Counted from the first letter of the stretch, positions 36,494-46,315 are shown. The stretch is DNA of 64,000 nucleotides from Selenomonas dianae (GCF_030644225.1 NZ_CP128650.1:816001-880000), one strand, 5' to 3'. Notes: generated by a model not told the origin, from the sequence alone. A program made the numbers and translations.

Positions 36494-36531
36494 AAGGAAT
36501 CTGTATTCGGACGGGTACAGATTCCTTTTTT
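36494..36531 (+). terminator. Terminator after tonB
   Basis: AAGGAATCTGTA (36494-36505) pairs perfectly with TACAGATTCCTT (36516-36527), followed by TTTTTT. Confidence 0.85.
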
Positions 36532-36533
36532 AT

Positions 36534-36562
36534 TTGACAAAATACAAGTCTCCATCTAACAT
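36534..36562 (+). promoter_or_regulatory. trpF promoter
   Basis: TTGACA (36534-36539), a 17-bp spacer and TAACAT (36557-36562), immediately after the tonB terminator and 26 bp before the trpF start. Confidence 0.7.
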
Positions 36563-36587
36563 GAAACGATATGAACGGAGGGATCGG

Positions 36588-37199
36588 ATGCGTGTGAAGA
36601 TGTGCGGGATGAGGGCGGTTGCGGCAGCGCGTGTGGTGGAAGAAGCGGGTGCGGACTATATTGGCTTTATCTTTGCAGAAAACAGTCGGCGCTATGTCGC
36701 TCCCGAAACAGCGCGGGAGATTGCGCGCGCACTGCGTCACGTAAAGACGGTCGGTGTCTTTGTGGATGCATTGATGTCGGACGTGAATGCGATTGCAGAG
36801 CTCGTGGGTCTGGACTATGTGCAGCTGCATGGGCATGAGACGGCGGCGATGGCACGGCAGTCGGAGCGTCCTGTGATCAAGGCGTACCGCTATGGCGATG
36901 ATTTCTCGGTGGAGGAGGCGAATGCCTATCCCGCCGAGATGATCCTTGTGGACAGCTACGTTGCGGGTGCGGCGGGCGGCACGGGGACGGTGTTCCACTG
37001 GCAGGAGGCGGCGCGGGAGATTGCGCGTGTGACGAAACCGGTGCTGATTGCGGGCGGCATTACGACGGAAAATGTCGGCGAAGCCGCCGCAATTTTCCAG
37101 CCGTTTGGCGTGGACGTATCGGGGGGGCTTGAGGAGGACGGCGTGAAGTCTGCGGCGAAAATCAGAGCCTTTATGGAAGTGGCACGAAAGTTCCGTTAG
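36588..37199 (+). CDS. trpF: Phosphoribosylanthranilate isomerase
   Basis: This is a 203-residue protein from ATG 36588 (GGAGGGA ribosome site). TIM barrel with the substrate and catalytic motifs KMCGM (Cys; usually K-I-C-G-I/L), DYIGFIFAENSRRYV, VGVFVD, VQLHGHE, LVDSY and the phosphate loop LIAGGITTENV. It catalyses PRA to CdRP in tryptophan synthesis. It has its own promoter and is followed by a separate promoter for trpCBA. Confidence 0.96.
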   Translation: MRVKMCGMRAVAAARVVEEAGADYIGFIFAENSRRYVAPETAREIARALRHVKTVGVFVDALMSDVNAIAELVGLDYVQLHGHETAAMARQSERPVIKAYRYGDDFSVEEANAYPAEMILVDSYVAGAAGGTGTVFHWQEAAREIARVTKPVLIAGGITTENVGEAAAIFQPFGVDVSGGLEEDGVKSAAKIRAFMEVARKFR

Positions 37200-37249
37200 G
37201 GTTCGCTTAGGAGCTGCACAAGTCATATGTTCTCCTTCGTCCGTTATAT

Positions 37250-37278
37250 TTGACAAATGCGCTGTCCTCCACTAGAAT
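37250..37278 (+). promoter_or_regulatory. trpC promoter
   Basis: TTGACA (37250-37255), a 17-bp spacer and TAGAAT (37273-37278). A ~50-nt leader precedes trpC, too short for a leader peptide plus attenuator. It gives trpCBA a start separate from trpF. Confidence 0.75.
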
Positions 37279-37332
37279 GAGGAAATACGCCGAAAGGCAC
37301 AGGCCTTATAGAGATGCCGAAGGAGGTGCAGT

Positions 37333-38112
37333 GTGCGCGATATATTAGCCGAAATTGTCGAAAAGAAGCGCAGAATCGTAGCGGACGCAAAGAAACGTCG
37401 CCCGCTCGACGAACTGAAAGAAAATCTCCCATGCGGTACGTTCCGCATGGCGGAGCACTTCCGATGGCGTGGCTGGGGACTGATCGCAGAGTGCAAACTG
37501 CAGTCGCCCGCAAAGGGGCGGTTGACAACAAGTCACAGTGTCACAGAGCTGGCCGAAATTTACGTGTCGACGGGTGCAGCGGTGCTCTCCGTGCATACCG
37601 ATCCGCATTTCCTCGGAAGCAATGAGGACTTCGCGGCGGTGCGTGCGCGTGTGGATACGCCTCTCTTGCGTAAGGACTTTATCATCGACCCGTATCAGGT
37701 CTACGAGGCACGTGCACTCGGCGCGGATGCCGTTCTTCTCATCGTGCGTATTCTCTCGCCCGCGCAGCTGAAAGAACTGCTCTACCTCACATGGAGTCTT
37801 GGCATGGATGCTCTCGTGGAGGTGCATGACCGCGCCGATCTTGCGATTGCACAGGAAACCCCTGCGGAGTTCATCGGCATCAACAACCGCAACCTCGTGA
37901 CGTTCGAGACGAGCGTTCAGACGACGCTTGACCTCCTGCCATATGCGGACATGGATCGCACGCTCATCAGCGAGAGCGGCATATTCACGCGTACGGATGC
38001 CCTGCGCGTCTATGAGGCGGGCTGCAAGGGGGTGCTCGTGGGCGAGGGGCTTGTGCGGGCGGCAGATGTGGGCGCATTTGCAGGAGAATTGGCGCATATA
38101 AAGGAGCAATGA
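37333..38112 (+). CDS. trpC: Indole-3-glycerol phosphate synthase
   Basis: This is a 259-residue protein with a GTG start behind AAGGAGGTG. IGPS motifs: [26 protein letters not shown] (catalytic Glu/Lys), [40 protein letters not shown] and LISESGIFT. It converts CdRP to indole-3-glycerol phosphate for TrpA. It abuts trpB. Confidence 0.96.
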   Translation: MRDILAEIVEKKRRIVADAKKRRPLDELKENLPCGTFRMAEHFRWRGWGLIAECKLQSPAKGRLTTSHSVTELAEIYVSTGAAVLSVHTDPHFLGSNEDFAAVRARVDTPLLRKDFIIDPYQVYEARALGADAVLLIVRILSPAQLKELLYLTWSLGMDALVEVHDRADLAIAQETPAEFIGINNRNLVTFETSVQTTLDLLPYADMDRTLISESGIFTRTDALRVYEAGCKGVLVGEGLVRAADVGAFAGELAHIKEQ

Positions 38113-38117
38113 TATAT

Positions 38118-39305
38118 ATGGGTAAGAAGGGAAGATTTGGCGACTACGGCGGGCAGTACGTGCCCGAAATCGCGATGCCTGCGTTGAATGAGCTGGAAGA
38201 AGCATATCTGAAATACCGCGCGGATGAGGACTTCCTCACGGAGTTTCGCAGCTATCTCCGTGACTATGCGGGCCGCCCGACGAACCTCTACTTTGCCGAG
38301 CGTCTGACAAGGCACTACGGCAAGGCGAACATCTATCTGAAACGCGAGGATCTCCTCCACACGGGCGCACACAAGATCAACAATGCGCTCGGACAGGCGC
38401 TCCTCGCGCAGCGCATGGGCAAGAAGCGCATTGTCGCGGAGACGGGCGCGGGGCAGCACGGCGTTGCGACGGCGACGGTCGCAGCGCTCTTCGGCATGGA
38501 GTGCCACATCTTTATGGGGGCGGTGGACGTGGAGCGTCAGCGGCTCAATGTGTTCCGTATGCGTCTGCTGGGAGCGACGGTCATCCCCGTGTCGAGCGGC
38601 ACGGGTACGCTCAAGGATGCGACGAGCGAGGCGATCCGCTACTGGGCGACGAACATCACGGATACCTACTACGTCATCGGTTCGGTGGTCGGTCCACACC
38701 CCTATCCCGAGATGGTGCGTGACTTCCAGAAGGTCATCGGCGAGGAGATTCGTGCACAGGCAAAGGAGCGGTTCGGTGCAAAGCCCGACTACCTCGTCGC
38801 GTGCATCGGTGGCGGCAGCAACGCGATGGGAACGTTCTATGATTTTCGTAACGACGCGGATGTCAGGAAGTTCTGCGTCGAGGGCGGCGGACGCGGTGAC
38901 GCGGACGGGGACAATGCAAAGACCCTCAGCGGCGCAGGTACGCCCGGCATTCTCCACGGTGCATACAGCTACCTCCTGCAGGATGCGGACGGGCAGGTCG
39001 TTGAGGCGTACAGCATCTCGGCGGGACTGGACTACCCCGGCGTCGGTCCGGAGCATTCCTATTTCAAGGATCAGGGCATTGTCACCTACGTTTCCGTGAC
39101 GGATCAAGAGGCTCTTGCGGCATTTCAGAGACTTTCGCGCATCGAGGGCATCATCCCCGCGCTTGAGAGTTCGCACGCGCTTGCGTATCTCGAAAAACTC
39201 ATGCCCGAGACGAAGGCGGGTGAGAATGTTGTCGTCTGTCTCTCGGGACGCGGCGACAAGGACGTGCAGATGGTTGCAAAGGAACTGGGGGAGGAGATCG
39301 CATGA
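38118..39305 (+). CDS. trpB: Tryptophan synthase beta chain
   Basis: The ATG at 38118 gives the usual N-terminus ([19 protein letters not shown]) and an 11-bp spacer from AAGGAG; ATG 38109, overlapping the trpC stop, is the alternative. PLP-binding Lys in [17 protein letters not shown], allosteric loop [16 protein letters not shown] and phosphate loop [10 protein letters not shown]. It condenses indole with serine. About 395 residues, full length. Confidence 0.97.
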   Translation: MGKKGRFGDYGGQYVPEIAMPALNELEEAYLKYRADEDFLTEFRSYLRDYAGRPTNLYFAERLTRHYGKANIYLKREDLLHTGAHKINNALGQALLAQRMGKKRIVAETGAGQHGVATATVAALFGMECHIFMGAVDVERQRLNVFRMRLLGATVIPVSSGTGTLKDATSEAIRYWATNITDTYYVIGSVVGPHPYPEMVRDFQKVIGEEIRAQAKERFGAKPDYLVACIGGGSNAMGTFYDFRNDADVRKFCVEGGGRGDADGDNAKTLSGAGTPGILHGAYSYLLQDADGQVVEAYSISAGLDYPGVGPEHSYFKDQGIVTYVSVTDQEALAAFQRLSRIEGIIPALESSHALAYLEKLMPETKAGENVVVCLSGRGDKDVQMVAKELGEEIA

Positions 39306-40087
39306 GCAAGCGGCTGGATGAAAAACTCGCGAAGCTCCGCGCAGACGGCCGCACAGGGCTGTACATCTATGTGACGGCGGGATGCCCGAGTGCAGAGGCG
39401 ACCGTGGACATCGTGCGCCGTGCCGAGGCGGCGGGAGCGGATGTGATCGAGCTTGGACTTCCCTTCTCCGACCCGATGGCGGATGGCCCTGTCATTCAGG
39501 AGGCGAGCGTCATCGCCCTCCGGAACGGCATGACGATGGCAAAGGCACTTGAACTCGTCAAGGAGATTCGCAGGTACTCCGAGATTCCGCTCATCGGGAT
39601 GGGCTACATCAACATGGTGCTCCACTACGGCTTCGAGAAGTTCGTTGCGGACTTCAAGGCGGCGGGCATGGATGGCGTGATCTTTCCCGACGTACCGCAC
39701 GAGGAGTCGGCGGATCTGCGGCGGATCTGCGCCGCGCATGACTTTACCCTGACGGAGTTCATCACGCCGGGCACGACCGAGGAGCGTATGGCTGAGACGT
39801 GCAAGGACGCGCGCGGCTTCATTTACTGCATTTCGAACTACGGTGTCACGGGTGTCAAGGAGATCGACTACTCTATCATTGGCTCTGTCTGCAAGGCGGC
39901 ACGCCGCTATACGGACGTACCGCTTGCCATCGGCTTCGGCATCGGAACGCCTGCGGCGGCGGCACACGCGGGAAAGCAGGCGGACGGTGTCATCGTCGGC
40001 AGTGCTGTGGTGAAACAGATCATCAACGGCGACATCGACGGCGGCATTCAGCTCATCGCTGATATGCGCAGGGCGCTCGATGCGTAA
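39302..40087 (+). CDS. trpA: Tryptophan synthase alpha chain
   Basis: This is a 261-residue protein whose ATG overlaps the trpB stop by 4 bp. Catalytic Glu and Asp: [20 protein letters not shown] and [11 protein letters not shown]. Phosphate-binding parts: [11 protein letters not shown] and [15 protein letters not shown]. It cleaves indole-3-glycerol phosphate and channels indole to TrpB. No trpE, trpG or trpD occurs in the window, so early steps are encoded elsewhere. Confidence 0.96.
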   Translation: MSKRLDEKLAKLRADGRTGLYIYVTAGCPSAEATVDIVRRAEAAGADVIELGLPFSDPMADGPVIQEASVIALRNGMTMAKALELVKEIRRYSEIPLIGMGYINMVLHYGFEKFVADFKAAGMDGVIFPDVPHEESADLRRICAAHDFTLTEFITPGTTEERMAETCKDARGFIYCISNYGVTGVKEIDYSIIGSVCKAARRYTDVPLAIGFGIGTPAAAAHAGKQADGVIVGSAVVKQIINGDIDGGIQLIADMRRALDA

Positions 40088-40116
40088 ATTCATTCGTTCG
40101 AATCCCACGAAACCCC

Positions 40117-40247
40117 TTGCACGCATCCTTCAAACGTGATATACTATGCCCTGTCGCGTGAGCGTGTGCGTCTTTCGTGCGCGTTCGCATCAAATTAACT
40201 CTGCCGCTCTTAGGGGGGCGGTCACAGACCGAAGAGGAGGTGATTTC
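40117..40247 (+). promoter_or_regulatory. Promoter and leader of the rpsF operon
   Basis: TTGCAC (40117-40122), a 17-bp spacer and TATACT (40140-40145). The ~100-nt 5' leader is rich in GTGCG repeats and contains CTGCCGCTCTTAGGGGGGCG and GTCACAGACC just before the ribosome site. Leaders of rpsF-rpsR operons often bind S6:S18 for autoregulation. I cannot confirm that fold by eye, so only the promoter is firm. Confidence 0.6.
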
Positions 40248-40541
40248 GTGAGATTGTACGAAGTCATATTTATTGTGAAGCCGATGGAGGAAGAAGCGAC
40301 AAACGCCGTCATCGAGAAGTTCACAAAGCTCATTCAGGCAAACGGCGGTAAGATCGAGAAAGAGGATCGCTGGGGCAAGAAGCGCCTCGCCTATGAGATC
40401 AAGGACAACAGTGAAGGATACTACGTTCTGCTGTACGTCAATGCAGAGCCCGCCTGCGTCGCCGAGTGCGACCGCGTGATGAAGATCACGGACGAGCTTT
40501 TGAAGCACATGATCGTCCGTGCGGACGGTGTCGAGGAGTAA
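40248..40541 (+). CDS. rpsF: 30S ribosomal protein bS6
   Basis: This is a 97-residue protein from GTG 40248, behind GAGGAGGTGA; the longer upstream frame is leader. [15 protein letters not shown] and [21 protein letters not shown] are diagnostic of bS6. It is first in the rpsF-ssb-rpsR operon. Confidence 0.97.
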   Translation: MRLYEVIFIVKPMEEEATNAVIEKFTKLIQANGGKIEKEDRWGKKRLAYEIKDNSEGYYVLLYVNAEPACVAECDRVMKITDELLKHMIVRADGVEE

Positions 40542-40577
40542 TCGACGGACGGGAATCCATCCAGGAGAGAGAAACCG

Positions 40578-41021
40578 ATGAACAGAGTCATATTGATCGG
40601 TCGCCTTACGCGCGATCCGGAGATTCGCTACACACAGAGCGGAAAGGCGTTCTGCCGCTTCACGATTGCGGTGGATCGGCGGTTCTCGCGGGCTGCGCAG
40701 CAGGAAGGCCAGCAGACGGCGGACTTCATTCCCGTTACCTGTTGGGAAAAGCTTGCCGAGATCTGCGGAAACAATCTGACGAAGGGGCGCCGCATTGGTG
40801 TCGAGGGGCGCATTCAGGTGCGCAGTTATGACGGCAGCGACGGACAGCGCAAGTACGCGACGGATGTTGTGGCGGACAATGTGGAGTTTCTTGATTCCAA
40901 GAATGCCGGCAGCTCCTCGGGCGGCTATGACGCGCCGACGGGGCGCAGTGCAGCACCCGCAGCGGGCGGCGCACCGGATATGATGGGTCCCGTGATTCCT
41001 GACGACGACATTCCATTCTGA
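40578..41021 (+). CDS. ssb: Single-stranded DNA-binding protein
   Basis: This is a 147-residue protein. OB fold with MNRVILIGRLTRDPEIRYTQ and GKAFCRFTIAVDR, then a Gly/Ser/Ala-rich linker and the acidic tail PDDDIPF used to recruit repair proteins. It sits between rpsF and rpsR as in most Firmicutes. Confidence 0.97.
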   Translation: MNRVILIGRLTRDPEIRYTQSGKAFCRFTIAVDRRFSRAAQQEGQQTADFIPVTCWEKLAEICGNNLTKGRRIGVEGRIQVRSYDGSDGQRKYATDVVADNVEFLDSKNAGSSSGGYDAPTGRSAAPAAGGAPDMMGPVIPDDDIPF

Positions 41022-41065
41022 GCGGGTGACGCTCAGTACATCCCGTAATAAGGAGGGACAGCGAA

Positions 41066-41299
41066 ATGATGAAACGAGATCGAGGCCGCAAGCCTCGTCG
41101 TAAGGTCTGCTCGTTCTGCGTGGACAAGGTGGATCACATCGACTACAAGGACGCAGCAAAGCTGCGCCGCTTCACGACGGAGCGCGGCAAGATCCTGCCG
41201 CGCCGCATTTCCGGCAACTGCGCGAAGCATCAGCGTCAGGTGACGCTTGCGATCAAGCGCGCGCGTAATATTGCGCTTCTTCCGTTCACAGCGGAGTAA
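41066..41299 (+). CDS. rpsR: 30S ribosomal protein bS18
   Basis: This is a 77-residue protein. The motif [20 protein letters not shown] and [20 protein letters not shown] is diagnostic of bS18. An N-terminal CSFC pair suggests the zinc-retaining form. It is last in the operon, before a strong terminator. Confidence 0.97.
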   Translation: MMKRDRGRKPRRKVCSFCVDKVDHIDYKDAAKLRRFTTERGKILPRRISGNCAKHQRQVTLAIKRARNIALLPFTAE

Positions 41300-41332
41300 A
41301 TCGGTGTCGTACCGACAAGGTACAGCAATACC

Positions 41333-41381
41333 AAAAGAGGCGATTGGACGAAACCTTCTGTTTCGTTCAATCGCCTCTTTT
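41333..41381. terminator. Bidirectional terminator after rpsR
   Basis: A 21-bp stem (41333-41353 with 41361-41381, one mismatch) begins AAAAGAGGCGATTG and ends CAATCGCCTCTTTT, with a 7-nt loop. It serves rpsR on the + strand and the metallophosphatase gene on the minus strand. Confidence 0.9.
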
Positions 41382-42618
41382 ATTTGTGCATTGTAATCTC
41401 GTCCAACAGCCGTCCGTCTGTCATTTCACATTGTATGTGAAGTCTATGCTCATCTGCTTCCATGTAGAGATAATTCGATGGTGTCGGATTTGGTCCTGCG
41501 GCAATATCATAGCTTTCTGCGCGAACGTCAAAGTACTGATTTCCCGCAGGTCCCGCGAGGAGATAGAGCGTGCCGCGTGCATCTGTCTGCCGCGCACGGA
41601 TGCAGCGGCGACGGTAGGCGTGGACGTGACCCGAGATAACGAGGTCGATGCCGAGTGTGTCGAATGTGTCCAAGAACATCTGCCCCACGTCGCTGATGCC
41701 ATCATTTGTTTGCTGGTCGGGCTGATACTCGCCGTATGAGAGAATGTCCTTGTGCATAAGGACGACCTTCCACACGGCGGTGCTTTCCTTTGCGTCGCGG
41801 TTCAGCCAATCCATCTGCTCCGTCTTTAACTTTTCGCCGTATTCCTCAGCTTCGAGGAATTGCGTATCAAGGACGATGATATGCACTGCATCAAGATCAA
41901 AGGAGTAGTAGCGTCCGCGAAATGCGCGGCTGCCGTTGTCGGGGAGTGCAAAGGTTTTCAGATAGCGCACGGGCGGAACGGCAGTCCAGTTCAGTCCGTA
42001 GTATTCGTGGTTGCCGAGGACGGGGGCGTGCATATGACGCGCGAGCGGGGAATTTGCACCCTCCATCGCCTCGAAGAATGCACGCCAGTGCCATGCGGAC
42101 TCTCCGTTGTCCGTGAGATCACCGACAATGGCGGCACAGTCGGCATCCGGATGACGCGCCCACGCCGTCTGATAGGTCGCGCCCCATACGTCGTAACTCT
42201 CGCCGCATTGACTGTCCGAAAAGAACAGGACACGCGTCTGTCCGTTTTCATGGATGGGCAGGAGGGGAATCCACTCCGTTGCGCCCGTTGCGTGCACGAC
42301 ACGATAGGCACTGCCTGTGGCGGCAGGAATCTCACAGCGATAGATGAACTGTACCTCGTCATCCATGGAGAGGTAGGTATAGGCGGGAGTCCGGCGATCT
42401 ATACGTCCTTGGCTGTCACGCTGCTCGATGCGTACATTTTCGAGCTGCTGCGGGCTGTCCCACTGGATCATGCGCGTTTTTGCGGGCTGTGCCGTGACGA
42501 TCTGGCGCAGATGACGTATATCCTTTGCGCCGGCAGCAGCGTGCGGCACAAAGAGCCCGCCGAGCCCCATCGTCAGAATGCTGCTTATGGCGGTCTGCAA
42601 AAACGAGCGGCGCGTCAT
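41380..42618 (-). CDS. Tat-exported metallophosphatase (purple acid phosphatase-like)
   Basis: This is a 412-residue protein. The Tat signal starts MTRRSFLQTAISSILTMGLG (twin Arg). A fibronectin-like N-terminal domain (residues ~35-125) is followed by a calcineurin-type metallo-esterase: FFSDSQCG, AAIVGDLTDNGE, VLGNHEYYG and VISGHVHAYRRR. The first motif is D-S-Q where D-x-H is usual. This domain pair matches purple-acid-phosphatase-like esterases acting in the periplasm. Its start overlaps the VTT membrane gene upstream by 4 bp. Confidence 0.85.
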   Translation of the reverse strand: MTRRSFLQTAISSILTMGLGGLFVPHAAAGAKDIRHLRQIVTAQPAKTRMIQWDSPQQLENVRIEQRDSQGRIDRRTPAYTYLSMDDEVQFIYRCEIPAATGSAYRVVHATGATEWIPLLPIHENGQTRVLFFSDSQCGESYDVWGATYQTAWARHPDADCAAIVGDLTDNGESAWHWRAFFEAMEGANSPLARHMHAPVLGNHEYYGLNWTAVPPVRYLKTFALPDNGSRAFRGRYYSFDLDAVHIIVLDTQFLEAEEYGEKLKTEQMDWLNRDAKESTAVWKVVLMHKDILSYGEYQPDQQTNDGISDVGQMFLDTFDTLGIDLVISGHVHAYRRRCIRARQTDARGTLYLLAGPAGNQYFDVRAESYDIAAGPNPTPSNYLYMEADEHRLHIQCEMTDGRLLDEITMHK

Positions 42619-43340
42619 TCTTTTTTCTCCATGTTCTGCGTAACAGCTTCGGTGCGCATCAGATTTTTCTCATATCGGATGGCAGTGTAGATGAGGATGC
42701 CGGCGACGATGACGACGGCGATGAGGCGTGTATTGTCCTCCTGCTGCATGATGATGTCATGTCCGATGATCGCCTCGATGCCCGTCGAGGGGAATTTGCC
42801 GACGAGCGAGGCGAGCACATAGTCGCGGAAGCGGATGGAGGAGAGTGCGCCAACGGCATTCATAATGGCAGAGGGGAGGTAGGGGACCATGCGTCCGATC
42901 AGCATGATGATAAATCCCTTGCTGCCGCTGTACTGGTCGACCTTCGCGAGGAAGGGGCTTTTGGCAATCGCTTTCTCTGCGGCATCGCGGAAGTAGAAGC
43001 GCATAAGGACGAATGCGACCGTTACGCCGACGGTCTCTGCGACGCAGGAGAGGACGATGCCGGGCACGATGCCGAAAAGGATGACGTTTGCCGTCGAGAA
43101 GATGACGGCGGGCGGGAAGCCAAGCGCATTTGTGAAAAGGGTGAGAAGGAAAGCAAAGACGATCGCCCACTCGCCGAACGAGCGGATGTACTCGACCGTG
43201 TTCGGAATGTCGCCGCTCGCGAGCAGCGTAAAGAGCTCGGGCAGGAATTCCGGCGCGAGTACGTGTATGATAACAAAGAGCAGGACGATCGCAAGCGCTG
43301 CACCGATTTTCAAGATACCCATGCCCATTTGCTGCTTCAT
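42615..43340 (-). CDS. TVP38/TMEM64 (VTT/DedA-like) membrane protein
   Basis: This is a 241-residue protein from ATG 43338-43340, behind CCTAGGAGGTTC. About six hydrophobic segments surround the VTT core: FTNALGFPPAVIFSTANVIL and IMLIGRMVPYLPSAIMNAVG. Members are linked to lipid scrambling or envelope homeostasis; the substrate here is unknown. It is coupled to the metallophosphatase by a 4-bp overlap. Confidence 0.85.
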   Translation of the reverse strand: MKQQMGMGILKIGAALAIVLLFVIIHVLAPEFLPELFTLLASGDIPNTVEYIRSFGEWAIVFAFLLTLFTNALGFPPAVIFSTANVILFGIVPGIVLSCVAETVGVTVAFVLMRFYFRDAAEKAIAKSPFLAKVDQYSGSKGFIIMLIGRMVPYLPSAIMNAVGALSSIRFRDYVLASLVGKFPSTGIEAIIGHDIIMQQEDNTRLIAVVIVAGILIYTAIRYEKNLMRTEAVTQNMEKKE

Positions 43341-43353
43341 GACAATGAACCTC

Positions 43354-43701
43354 CTAGGTGGTGAGAACCAGCGTGAGCGCACCGAGAATCAGTGCAATGC
43401 TGAAGCCCTGCATTGCGTTTGCGATGCTTTTGCCATAGCGACGGGAATAGCGCTCGACAATCTTTCGAACTTCAAAAATTAAAAAGGATAGACAAAAGAA
43501 AACGAGGGAGAGATCCCCCTCTATCCAGCCGAAGGCGAAGATCAGTGCGGCGAGCACAATGCCGGTCTGCTCTCCGCGTGAAAAGATGCGTTTTGGCGGG
43601 GCTGCATGTTCACGCTCGTCAATCTGCGCACGCGTGAGAGGAATGCCCATCTCGTCGACTTTTTCCCCATTGCGGTCAAACCAGCGGTAGTGGAATCCCA
43701 A
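43354..43701 (-). CDS. Small membrane protein
   Basis: This is a 115-residue protein. TTG 43699-43701 is the best start (7 bp after GGAGGT); the GTG three codons upstream lies inside the ribosome site. It has a basic N-terminal half (PLTRAQIDEREHAAPPKRIF) and two or three membrane segments (GIVLAALIFAFGWIEGDLSLVFF; FSIALILGALTLVL). No family recognised. It is part of the minus-strand envelope block. Confidence 0.6.
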   Translation of the reverse strand: MGFHYRWFDRNGEKVDEMGIPLTRAQIDEREHAAPPKRIFSRGEQTGIVLAALIFAFGWIEGDLSLVFFCLSFLIFEVRKIVERYSRRYGKSIANAMQGFSIALILGALTLVLTT

Positions 43702-43725
43702 GGTTATCACCTCCGTGGATGCGTG

Positions 43726-44577
43726 CTATGTTGCAATACGCCGCTGTGCAGGGCGTGGATTTGGTTTCGGCAGATCCGGGCGCTTGTTTGGTTTCAGAGC
43801 GGGCTTTTCCGGTGATGGATGTACGGGCGGGTTCGGCGTGCTTGGTGTCGGGTGCGCGGGGCGTTCCATTCCGTTTCTGCGCTGTGACTCATCCATCTGC
43901 CGGCGAATGCGTGCACGCTGTGCTTCACGTTCCTCACGTTCGCGCTGCGCAATGCGCAGACGTTCCGTCTGCAGTTCCTCGGAGCTGTAGCAGACGCGTG
44001 CCTGCCGAACGATCTCCGGCAGCTGCGTGTAGAGATACCGACCGGGGCAGGCGGTCGCATTCAGGTCGCGATGCCCCTTTACAGTGGACTGCCATACGGG
44101 ATCGAGTTGGTAGACAGTGCAGAGTGATGCGATGAGGCGTGCCGCCGAGGCTTTCTGCGCCTCTGTCGGAGTACCGATCTCGAAGTTGCCGGCGAGGTTG
44201 ATGCCGACCGTATGACGGTTCTCTCCGTAGACATGGGCACCGACCGTGCCGAGCGGCCGTCCCTCCTCGATTGTGCCGTCCTTGCGGATGATGAAATGAT
44301 AGCCGATGCCCGCCCATCCTTGATTCAGATGCCATGTATGCACTGTTTCTGCCGCGACATCGTCATCCGTTGCCATGCCGACATGATGAACGACGATACA
44401 GTCTGTCACAAAGCGGTTTTCGAGCGATCCGAATTTCAAATGTGTCGGACGAACGGTGACACCGGGCAGCACCGATGGAATGTACCATGATGCCTCTGCT
44501 GCGGCAGGGAAGAAGGGAAAGACGGCAGCACCGATGCCGACGAGTGCCAGACGGCGTAAAAATTCTCTACGAGTCAT
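43726..44577 (-). CDS. Tat-exported N-acetylmuramoyl-L-alanine amidase (Amidase_2)
   Basis: This is a 283-residue protein from ATG 44575-44577; the open frame upstream lies over the ABC gene and is not real. Tat signal MTRREFLRRLALVGIGAAVF. PGRP/Amidase_2 domain: CIVVHHVGMATDDD, YHFIIRKDGTIEEG, NRHTVGINLAGNF and KGHRDLNATACPG (zinc ligands). It ends in a charged coiled coil and a Pro-rich tail (PTPSTPNPPVHPSPEKP). It is closely patterned on the phage endolysin at 4532 but is exported. Its start overlaps the ABC transporter stop by 11 bp. Confidence 0.9.
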   Translation of the reverse strand: MTRREFLRRLALVGIGAAVFPFFPAAAEASWYIPSVLPGVTVRPTHLKFGSLENRFVTDCIVVHHVGMATDDDVAAETVHTWHLNQGWAGIGYHFIIRKDGTIEEGRPLGTVGAHVYGENRHTVGINLAGNFEIGTPTEAQKASAARLIASLCTVYQLDPVWQSTVKGHRDLNATACPGRYLYTQLPEIVRQARVCYSSEELQTERLRIAQREREEREAQRARIRRQMDESQRRNGMERPAHPTPSTPNPPVHPSPEKPALKPNKRPDLPKPNPRPAQRRIAT

Positions 44578-46315
44578 GTGGGATCTCCTGATAGGAATAC
44601 GTTTGGTTACTGAGATGGAGCTCCGCGTCATGAAGGGCAAAAAGTGTCGAGCGATGCCCGACGCTGATGATGCTTGCGTTGGGGAGTTCCTGATGCAGCA
44701 GCGCATAGAGCGCGTGCTCGCGTGCCTCGTCGAGGGCGGATGTCGCCTCGTCGAGGAAGATCCAGTCGGGGCGGATGAGCAGGATGCGTGCAAAGGCAAG
44801 CCGCTGCTGTTCACCAAGTGAGAGGATGCGGCTCCAGTCGTCCACATCGTCGAGACGTGCAGCAAAATGATCCATGCCGACCAGCTTCAAAATACGTGCG
44901 ATTTCCGCATCGGATGCCGCTGCCGTACGCGGATAGGAGAGTGCGCGGCGCAGCGAACCGAGGACGAGATAGGGGCGTTGGGGGAGAAAGAGGCGCTTTG
45001 CCCCCTGCGGCAGTGCGATCGTACCCTTGCCGTACGGCCAAATCCCCGCGAGTGCACGGAGCAGGGTGCTCTTTCCTGCACCCGATGCGCCTGTCACGAG
45101 CACATGACTGCCGCGCACAAGATGCAGTGTGCATGACGTGAGGAGCGGTGTGCCGTCCGGAAGATCGATGGAGAGATCCTGTAGTATGAGGGCGTCGTTT
45201 GCTCCCTCGCTCCGCACAATATCACTCGTGACGCGTGCAGATTCCTCGATGTGCTGCGTAAATCCCGTCAGTCGCTGAATCACAGCGGCAAGTTCCGCGA
45301 TGGAGCTGTAGGACTCGACGAAGAAGGAGAGTGCGTCCTGCACGCGTCCGAATGCCGAGATGGTCTGCATGAGTCCACCGAGTGCCATTTCGCCCGCGTA
45401 GTAGCGCGGCGCTGCCATGATGAGCGGAAAGATGATCGCGAGCTGACCGTAGCCGTTGACGTAGAAGTTCAGCAGCTTCGTACGGCGCATGAGCCCCCAG
45501 TAATTCTTGATGACGTTTGCGAACCGCTCCTTGAACCCGACCCCTTCCGCCATCTCACCGCGGTAAAATGCGATGCTCTCGCTGTTTTCGCGCACGCGCA
45601 TCATGCTGAAACGAAAGTCCGCCTCATAGCGCTGCTGATCGAAGTTCAGACGGATGAGCTTCTTTCCGACGATGTGGACGAAATACGTCCCCAGTCCCGA
45701 GTAGAGGAGGGACAGCCAGAACATATAGCCGTAGACTGTGAACTCTGTACCGCCGATGGGGACGGTAACTGCACCCGAGAGATTCCAGAGTACGACGGCA
45801 AATGCCCCGAGCGTCGTCAGCTGCTTGAGGATGCCGACGAGGAGCGTCAGCGTCAGGCTGACGAACTGGTTGATGTCCTCGCTGATGCGCTGGTCAGGGT
45901 TGTCCGTATCGCTGCGCAGTACCTGCAGACGGTAGTAGACCTGTCCGTGCATCCAGCGTGCGAGATACTGCTCCGTCATCCATGTGCGCCAGTTGATCGT
46001 AAGCATTTGCCGCAGATAAACAGCGTAGACTGCAATGACAATATAGATGAACGCGAGTCCCGTGAACTCACCGATGAGCGGCCAGAATGATGCCCAGTCA
46101 TACGCCTGCAGCGCGTCGTAGAACACACGGTACCAGTCGTTGATCCGCACGAGCAGGTACACCATGATGAGATTCAGTGCAATGACCGCCGCGAGCAGAC
46201 CGCGCGCCTTCCATTTTTCGGGGGAACTCCAATATCCTTTGAACAGCTGCCAGAAGCCGTGCAAGAGGGGTAGCTTCAATCCATAACCTCCATTCGTCGA
46301 AAGAACGGCTTTCAT
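44567..46315 (-). CDS. ABC transporter with fused permease and ATPase (SbmA/YddA/ABCD-like)
   Basis: This is a 582-residue protein. The N-terminal ~340 residues hold the membrane domain with the family motif DNPDQRISEDINQF. The C-terminal ATPase has GASGAGKSTLLRALAGIWP (Walker A), the signature ILSLGEQQRLAFARILL, and IFLDEATSALDE (Walker B). Relatives move peptides, vitamin B12 or lipids. Cotranscription with the Tat amidase hints at an envelope role, but the substrate is not known. Confidence 0.9.
   Translation of the reverse strand: MKAVLSTNGGYGLKLPLLHGFWQLFKGYWSSPEKWKARGLLAAVIALNLIMVYLLVRINDWYRVFYDALQAYDWASFWPLIGEFTGLAFIYIVIAVYAVYLRQMLTINWRTWMTEQYLARWMHGQVYYRLQVLRSDTDNPDQRISEDINQFVSLTLTLLVGILKQLTTLGAFAVVLWNLSGAVTVPIGGTEFTVYGYMFWLSLLYSGLGTYFVHIVGKKLIRLNFDQQRYEADFRFSMMRVRENSESIAFYRGEMAEGVGFKERFANVIKNYWGLMRRTKLLNFYVNGYGQLAIIFPLIMAAPRYYAGEMALGGLMQTISAFGRVQDALSFFVESYSSIAELAAVIQRLTGFTQHIEESARVTSDIVRSEGANDALILQDLSIDLPDGTPLLTSCTLHLVRGSHVLVTGASGAGKSTLLRALAGIWPYGKGTIALPQGAKRLFLPQRPYLVLGSLRRALSYPRTAAASDAEIARILKLVGMDHFAARLDDVDDWSRILSLGEQQRLAFARILLIRPDWIFLDEATSALDEAREHALYALLHQELPNASIISVGHRSTLFALHDAELHLSNQTYSYQEIPHDS

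Noticed and set aside
37199-37333. trp attenuator with leader peptide
   Set aside because: The leader after the promoter is about 50 nt and has no short ORF rich in Trp codons nor a terminator hairpin.
38010-39176. 388-residue open frame on the minus strand
   Set aside because: Antisense to trpB and the end of trpC, both firmly identified.
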